Source: Dermatemys mawii (taxonomy: Eukaryota > Chordata > Testudines > Dermatemydidae). From it: DNA of 64,000 nucleotides. The stretch covers positions 20,209,933-20,273,932 of the forward strand of contig ML677335.1 in NCBI GenBank assembly GCA_007922305.1. The letters run 5' to 3'. Below the pieces are notes generated by a model. That model did no database searches, had not been told where the DNA came from, and was given only the letters and a program-made list of their open reading frames with translations. A program made the translations under genes and the position numbers. Of the stretch, positions 58,252 to 64,000 are shown piece by piece. Every line of letters starts with the position of its first letter. The first letter of the stretch is position 1.

Positions 58252-58946
58252 GGGCTTGATTACATTGGCACTTTATAGTGCTATAAAGCTGCCAGGAGCA
58301 CTATAACTCACTACCTGTCCAGACTGGCAAGGCACATAGAGCGCTATAAGTCCACAGTTATACCGGTCCTGGTAATCCTCCTTGCCAGAGGATGAACAGC
58401 TATAGCGGATTGAGTGCTCCGTTTTATCTCCAGTGTAAACAGGTAGTACCAATATATCGCTCTGAGTGATCTCTGGAACCGTCCCCTAAGCTATTTAAGG
58501 CAATTAAGCTTCTCTTCCCTTTGTTTTGAACTCGGCTGGAGGAATGCGGAAGTACGTTTTCAGAGCTTAGCTGCAACTTGACAAATCAACAGTGCAAATG
58601 TTTACTGAGTGAGCCAGCATGAAGGAGAAGACTAGCAGGCTTCTCATTTCAAAGACACTTTGCTGACACACTCTCAGCATGTCAAAAATCCACTTTGTCT
58701 CTCTCTCTGAATACACACAACACGCCCCCAAACCCCTCTTGTTTGAAAAGCACGTTGCACCCAGCTGAATGCTGGGATAGTTGCCCATAGTGCACCACTC
58801 CCCGTGCCGCTGCAAGTGCCGCAAATGTGGCCACACCAGTGCGGTTGTGGCTGTGAGTATGGACAAGCTGGAGCGCTATCCCTGGAGCTGTATCTGAAGG
58901 CAGGTATAACCAAAACTGCTATAAAGCTGTAAGTGTAATCAAGCCC
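58252..58946. mobile_element. 695-bp TIR element with GGGCTTGATTACA ends
   Basis: The left end GGGCTTGATTACATTGGCAC and the right end, in reverse complement, GGGCTTGATTACACTTACAG are inverted over about 16 bp. Subterminal 'actttatagtgctataaag' repeats follow, with 'ctgctataaagctgtaag' on the right. The first bases resemble the GGGCTTGTCTACAC ends of the Harbinger-like MITEs. Flanks AGA and AAA are inconclusive. The interior (58500-58860) is unrelated and shows no transposase domain; overlapping minus-strand ORFs of 99 codons have no recognised motif. Confidence 0.65.
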
Positions 58947-61733
58947 AAAGAGATAGAAATTAAGCAAATACAAGTAATGAGGAATAAAAGTCAGAAATGT
59001 TCTTTAAAATATAAAGATAAAACAAAGTTAGTGTCTAACTTAAAAGGCTAGGTTAAATTAAATGCAGAGTGTTTCTCACCACATGCTCCCAATGGTCTTA
59101 TTGGCCAAATTTCTGAAACATACATAGTACTCCTATTGGAGGTCATATGTTATAATAATTTCCCTGCAGAACTCTGAAAACTACAAATGCCTCCGTGCCA
59201 ACTCCAAAGGAAAATCAAACATTTCAGCTATTTTCACTACATATACCTATGTCACCAGAATTAGTAATGCAACTGTATTTACTATTTTATGCTAATAAAA
59301 AAATAACTGATTAAAGACAACTCTGCAAAGTAGTTTTGGTGGTTAACATATATAGGAACTAAACAGTTCACTAAACTGCTATTAAGCCTACCTGTCAGAC
59401 ATTGTCTCCAGGGATCTTACTTAAGTAAAATGCAAATGTCACTACATATTCTATTTCCAGGTGAATTTTTAATTAAGTAATTTTATGGAAAAGCCTCATT
59501 TCTAACTTAAAAAGCCTTTGGTTTCTGCATAATAAGAAATTGATTCTTGAGTGAAGGGTCATGATCCATTTGCTGTGTGTGCAAAATCCTGACCACAGGC
59601 CCTGTCAGCAACTTTTTACATAGGCCTAAAGTCCAAAGCTTGGTTTGAGCTGGGGGTCTAGTCCACCATGAACAATATTGGCTAAGAGAAGCTGAATAAA
59701 CAAGACACAACCTTTTTTTTTTTTTAACTAAGATAAGCATAGTCAGCAAAACTCCAGACAGGGAGCGTTAATTGGTGTCCTTATCTGAATCTACAGACAT
59801 ACCGAAGTATTGAAAGGGGCCTCCATGCCCACGCCTTCGTACAGGAAGAAGATAACCAATACCCTCTCAACTTACCAGCCCGGAGTTCATGGAGAGGCCT
59901 AAGCATGTCATTATGAGATATGACATCTTCCCTTCCACAGATGCATCCCCAACCCCCCATCCTACCCCAATGCCAATTTGTTAGCTTTAGGAACACAATG
60001 GGGCACCCTGAAAACAATTTCTATTGCTATATACTTTTCAATGTCTTTTTGATTTAACCACCAGAAATGTACCTGCTGCACACCAGAAGAGCTACCTCAT
60101 TCCTGTGAACCAGAATTCAACATATATATTTTATAATTATACACTTCATACATTGTTTAAGGGAAAACAAAATGTTGTATGTTAACCTGAAACCTTGGGC
60201 GAGCCATTATGTAATCTCTTAGACTATTGGATTATTGCATTTATTTAGTCTTGCTGCTAGAACCTATCCACAGTCTAGGGACTTCTCACGCCATCGCTTC
60301 CCGCTGCCTACAGATTAACCTATATAATATATTGTAATCAATTGGTTGGTAGTGTCTCTGAGCCAAATAAGCAAAGTGACACTCTGCCAGTGCTGTGCAT
60401 AATAAACCCACGTGCTTGCCTCTACATGGTGTCCAGTTTTGTTCCTTCATCGACAAAAGCAGAAAACTCATTCACTGATGAATGAGTGATGAATATGGTA
60501 GATGCTATTAAAAAGTCAGTTACCAATGGTTAACATACTGTTGGCATTTGATATACCACAGTAATTTCCATGTGGTAAATAGGACATATACTTTTTTCAA
60601 TAGCAGAAGTGAGTGAATGATTCCTCTTTCTTAAAGTAAGAACTTTACTGTACCAATACAAAAAATTGCTTTAGATGATTTACATAAAGGCCCACAGGAG
60701 ATTACAAACTGACATTTTGTAGAAATATAATCTTCTTCATGCAACATGGCATTAAAAATATCAACATTAAAACAACACAATTTAAAAAAAAATCAGGAGA
60801 TGAAAATATACTGGTTAGTTCAAAGATCCACTTTTAACAGGGATTCTGGATCAATACATCTTACACTCTAGTGCTCAGGAAAATCATATACTAGTAAGAA
60901 GAAAAGGAAGGTAGGCTGCGTTTTCTGTGACTTAAGAAAAATCTGTCAGCTTCAGTCTAGATAACAAGTGTTAATTTTAAGGTATTTAAAATAGAGTCTG
61001 AAAATTCTGAAAGCTGAAGTGCCTCTATTGGGATTTACAATGTCATGTTGTCTAATTATGCTTGACATTTTGTCCATCATATGTAAGCTTTTTTAGAGGA
61101 AAAAGACAACAGCTTATTCCCTCAAGAGGAAAGACAACTGACTAGAAAAAACTGGTGCAATGCTCAAATGAAATGTTTTTTTATAAATAAACCCCACTAG
61201 AAATAATGTATAATTGTCATTGTTAGCTGATATTATATATACTGAAAGCACTGGTCACTTGTTGCCCCTTTAAAAGAATAACATACACCCCCAAAACTTT
61301 ATTTTTGTCTTATTAATTCATACTGTACTTTTCCAGTTGTCCAGGGAATCTTTAAATGCCATCTCACCATAACAGAAATACATCTGAGGAATGTATAAGG
61401 TTTGAAAGCTGAATGCACATGCCAAAAGCTGATGGAGTGCTAGAGCTATTCATCTTGCTACATATTATGTTTATTGACTAAAATCACAGTTCTATTGGTC
61501 AGGGTGGGTACTATTACTATGCAATAAGAATTTTTCCCGGAAGGCTAGATGTAAATTTGAAAGTGGTTGCCAGCTTTTTGGGGGAGGGAGGTGGAATCTA
61601 TAACTATAGCAGGTTGTAATATGTGTGCCAGTAAAATGGAATACCACAAACAGGATAATCACCAGCATTCAGGAAGTTTCATCAGTGCAGATCTCGCTCT
61701 CTCTTTTACATAACACACCTAAAGGCATTGAAG
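58947..61733. other. Unannotated AT-rich sequence
   Basis: The first part may continue the retroelement repeat split by the TIR element. A T-run occurs at about 59712-59726. No genes are seen. Confidence 0.35.
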
Positions 61734-61837
61734 GTAGGGTTGCCAATTTTGGTTGGATGTATTCATGGAGGTTTCATCACATCACAATCTTTAATTCCTG
61801 GAGACTCCAGGACAATCCTTGAGGGTTGGCAGCTCTA
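61734..61837. mobile_element. 104-bp TIR MITE
   Basis: The termini are TAGGGTTGCCAATTTTGG and, in reverse complement, TAGAGCTGCCAACCCTCA. The interior 'atggaggtttcatcacatca' and 'ttcctggagactccaggac' is a recurrent sauropsid MITE. The ends resemble those of the larger GC-rich element at 50.1 kb. It is non-coding. Confidence 0.7.
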
Positions 61838-63795
61838 ATTACAGATGGTCCTACCTCAACAGGATTTGGCTTCATAATTGAGAAAGGGCCTTTAGTCAAA
61901 TACAGAGCAGATTTCAACTGACTGTTGTACTTTTATTTAAGATTGAAATTAGAGATAAGTGAATGGTTTAGATAAAGTAAGATTAATCTAGAATGAAGAA
62001 CATGTTTCAAAGTTCAAATTGGTTCTTTTGCAATAACTTGAGGAGAAAAAAAAAGTCTCTCCACTAGCCAGCTGATAATTTGATTCCGGACAGGTAGGAA
62101 ACGGCAGAAAAATCTATTTTTTCTCTATTTCCTGCCCTTGTGTGCATGTGAATTTTATTGCATAAGCTCTGATGCCCACTATTTTTGGGTGGGAATTACA
62201 GTCAAGTTCAGTTTTGGAGTATGGTTGTTTATATACTTGTATTCGGCTGGGCTATCAGGCCTCAGAAATCGCCTAGCAACACCACAGAAAGGATGAAAAC
62301 ATCATTTGAAATACAGACTATGGGAAAGCATTTACTGAGTACTGAAGAGTATCCCACAGAAGCACTAGGTACCATTTGGCCCATTTACAGTGAAGCAAGG
62401 TGTAGCTTAGAGCTCAAACATTACATCTGGAGCTAATAAACCTAAATCAGACATCTGTATCCTATTGTACTATGTGATGTACACAAAAGGAAATAAAAGA
62501 TGGGTCCTGCCCCCAAAAGTTACAAGTTTGACATATGATGTGAGACAACAACAGGGTAAAACAATTAGTGGTTGAGTTGGAAACAAAAGGTAGCAGTGTA
62601 ACTGGTGTAATAAGCAGCAATCGCAGCACGTCAGTTGCCTAGATACACTGATACACTAAAATTGCCAAGTGGCAGTGACCCAGATCCATACCCAAACTTT
62701 GTCAGAGTTTGATACTGCTCGCATTTAGTGATCCAGGATACTTTCATTATCAAAACTTTCATTAGTATCAACAAGTAACGAACTGGAAATATATTGTATA
62801 TAACAGTGCTCTTCATTCTAGGTAGAGGAATAATTACTGTTCATCACTATATACTCCTTTGCATTATCACTGTATACTGTGTCAACTTGTGACATACTAT
62901 GCAAGTCATTTGAGAGTGGAATAATTTTACAAGCTTGGCACAGCTCTCCTTCTCTACAGCATCACATTTGTACTTACATGGCTCTACAAATAAACAAATA
63001 CCAACAATAACAATAATTCTATCCAAAAAAGATCCTGCTAGAACACTTGTCTCATAGCCCCAAAACTGCCACTTTTTTAAAGTATTAAAACTTTAAATAC
63101 TTTTTTTAAAAGTATTACAACTAAATAAAGAGATAAATCAACTTATTCTATTCATACATGTGTTCTAAACAATGAAAAATCAAAGATTTACCCAGATTTC
63201 ATTCACGTACACACTTACTGCTACACTGTAGATTGTCTTATGTTTTTGTCTACATGTTAATATATTTCAAAGGGGGGAAAGTAAAGTAAACCCTGGATGT
63301 CTGTGAGATCAAAAAGGGAACACAATGAAAAGAATGAGGAAAAAGTCCACAACAAGTATCATAGTTTCTAACCTTCTTCACACCTTCAGATCTCCAATTA
63401 TACATACACTTATATAATAATCACAACAGAAAAGAGCCCTCAACCAATTCCTCTAACTAATCCTTTACTCGGGTCTAGTCTTAAAACTGTGATGTCTTTA
63501 AAAAGGAACACCATCCCAAATATCTAAACAAACAGAATAAGCCAAACTGCCAAACCCTACAGACAGATTCTGGAAGATGTGAATTTGTACAATTTTAAGT
63601 GGACCTTGAAATCAAGTACCTCTCCCCAACCTACATAACTGCAGTTCTTATGAGTTGAAAAGACGAAGAAAGCCAACCCAAAGACACATAGACAAAAATG
63701 GTGGGTCTTAGAACAGACAACTCAGTGCCCACAGCATAAAACAACCAGGGCAGCAAAACAACAACCTCAAATAATTCCCGAGGAACACAAGAATG
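61838..63795. other. Unannotated AT-rich sequence
   Basis: No repeat or gene is recognised. An imperfect palindrome of 'aaagtattaaaactttaaat' type sits at 63078-63115. Confidence 0.4.
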
Positions 63796-63926
63796 CAGTG
63801 GTGCTGGAACTAGGGGGTCAGGAAGTGCTTCTGCATCCCTAGCTTGATGTAGTAAAAATAAACACCAAATTATTTGGCTTCCAACATCAGCACCCCCACT
63901 ATAAAAAAATTGTTCCAGCACTTCTG
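63796..63926 (-). mobile_element. 131-bp hAT-type MITE, second copy
   Basis: The left end CAGTGGTGCTGGAACTAGGG and the right end, in reverse complement, CAGAAGTGCTGGAACAATTT match the copy at 27.3 kb in reverse orientation (shared 'agcacccccactataaaa' in complement). Flanking CAAGAATG (63788-63795) and CAACAAAG (63927-63934) agree at 6 of 8 positions. The 107-codon minus ORF crossing it is an artefact. Confidence 0.7.
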
Positions 63927-64000
63927 CAACAAAGTCTGTTGGCAAAACAAGCACTACTCACAATCTGACATCAGGTGCAACATCAGACCTTGCCTGCATC

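Noticed and set aside
63631..63954. 107-codon hydrophobic minus-strand ORF as a membrane protein
   Set aside because: It spans the 131-bp hAT MITE and its flanks; the apparent hydrophobicity follows from base composition.

Overview
The window looks like vertebrate, non-genic nuclear DNA, most probably from a turtle (a crocodilian is the next best guess). The evidence is the repeat content: CR1 LINE 3' ends, Penelope-like elements (PLEs) with the sauropsid-type tail, Ty3/gypsy fragments, and many small hAT, Harbinger and Tigger-like non-autonomous DNA transposons. Most attributions rest on recognising family sequence from memory; no database search was run. I see no convincing host exon, rRNA, functional tRNA, CRISPR array or bacterial-type gene. 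Almost every short ORF is chance coding in AT-rich DNA or a remnant of a transposable element (TE). Layout: 0-5.5 kb holds a fold-back MITE, an antisense CR1 piece, a hAT end and a heavily decayed PLE. 5.5-16.1 kb is mostly unique AT-rich sequence with small MITEs, an old interspersed repeat and an LTR-like block. 16.1-20.0 kb is a nested locus: an antisense CR1 split first by a 5'-truncated but nearly open PLE (reverse transcriptase plus GIY-YIG endonuclease, one internal stop, a 10-N gap in its tail) and then by a Tigger-like MITE with a G-rich minisatellite. 20-25.6 kb is unique AT-rich DNA with a decayed AT-rich periodic tract. 25.6-32.9 kb carries a solo LTR, three copies of one Harbinger-like MITE, a sense CR1 with its own hAT insert, and a hAT element filled by a GC-rich minisatellite. 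33-36.3 kb has fold-back MITEs and a decayed Ty3/gypsy gag on the minus strand. 38.9-45.1 kb has an inverted PLE tail, a hAT-like element with nested hairpins, two CR1 pieces, and a minus-strand Ty3/gypsy LTR plus RNase H/integrase remnant. 46.4-47.8 kb is a complete fold-back hAT derivative with a perfect 8-bp target duplication. 50.1-55.5 kb is a dense cluster of DNA transposons, one of them inserted into a tRNA-derived SINE. 56-64 kb is unique DNA with LTR-like blocks, a large TIR element and two small MITEs. The parts do not form a pathway. They record successive insertions, and nesting gives their order: CR1 before PLE and Tigger-like MITE; PLE fragment before Harbinger MITE; CR1 before hAT MITE; SINE before hAT. 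The most informative objects are the PLE, the fold-back hAT, and the finding that two unrelated transposons share one minisatellite cargo. I did not find a new functional system.
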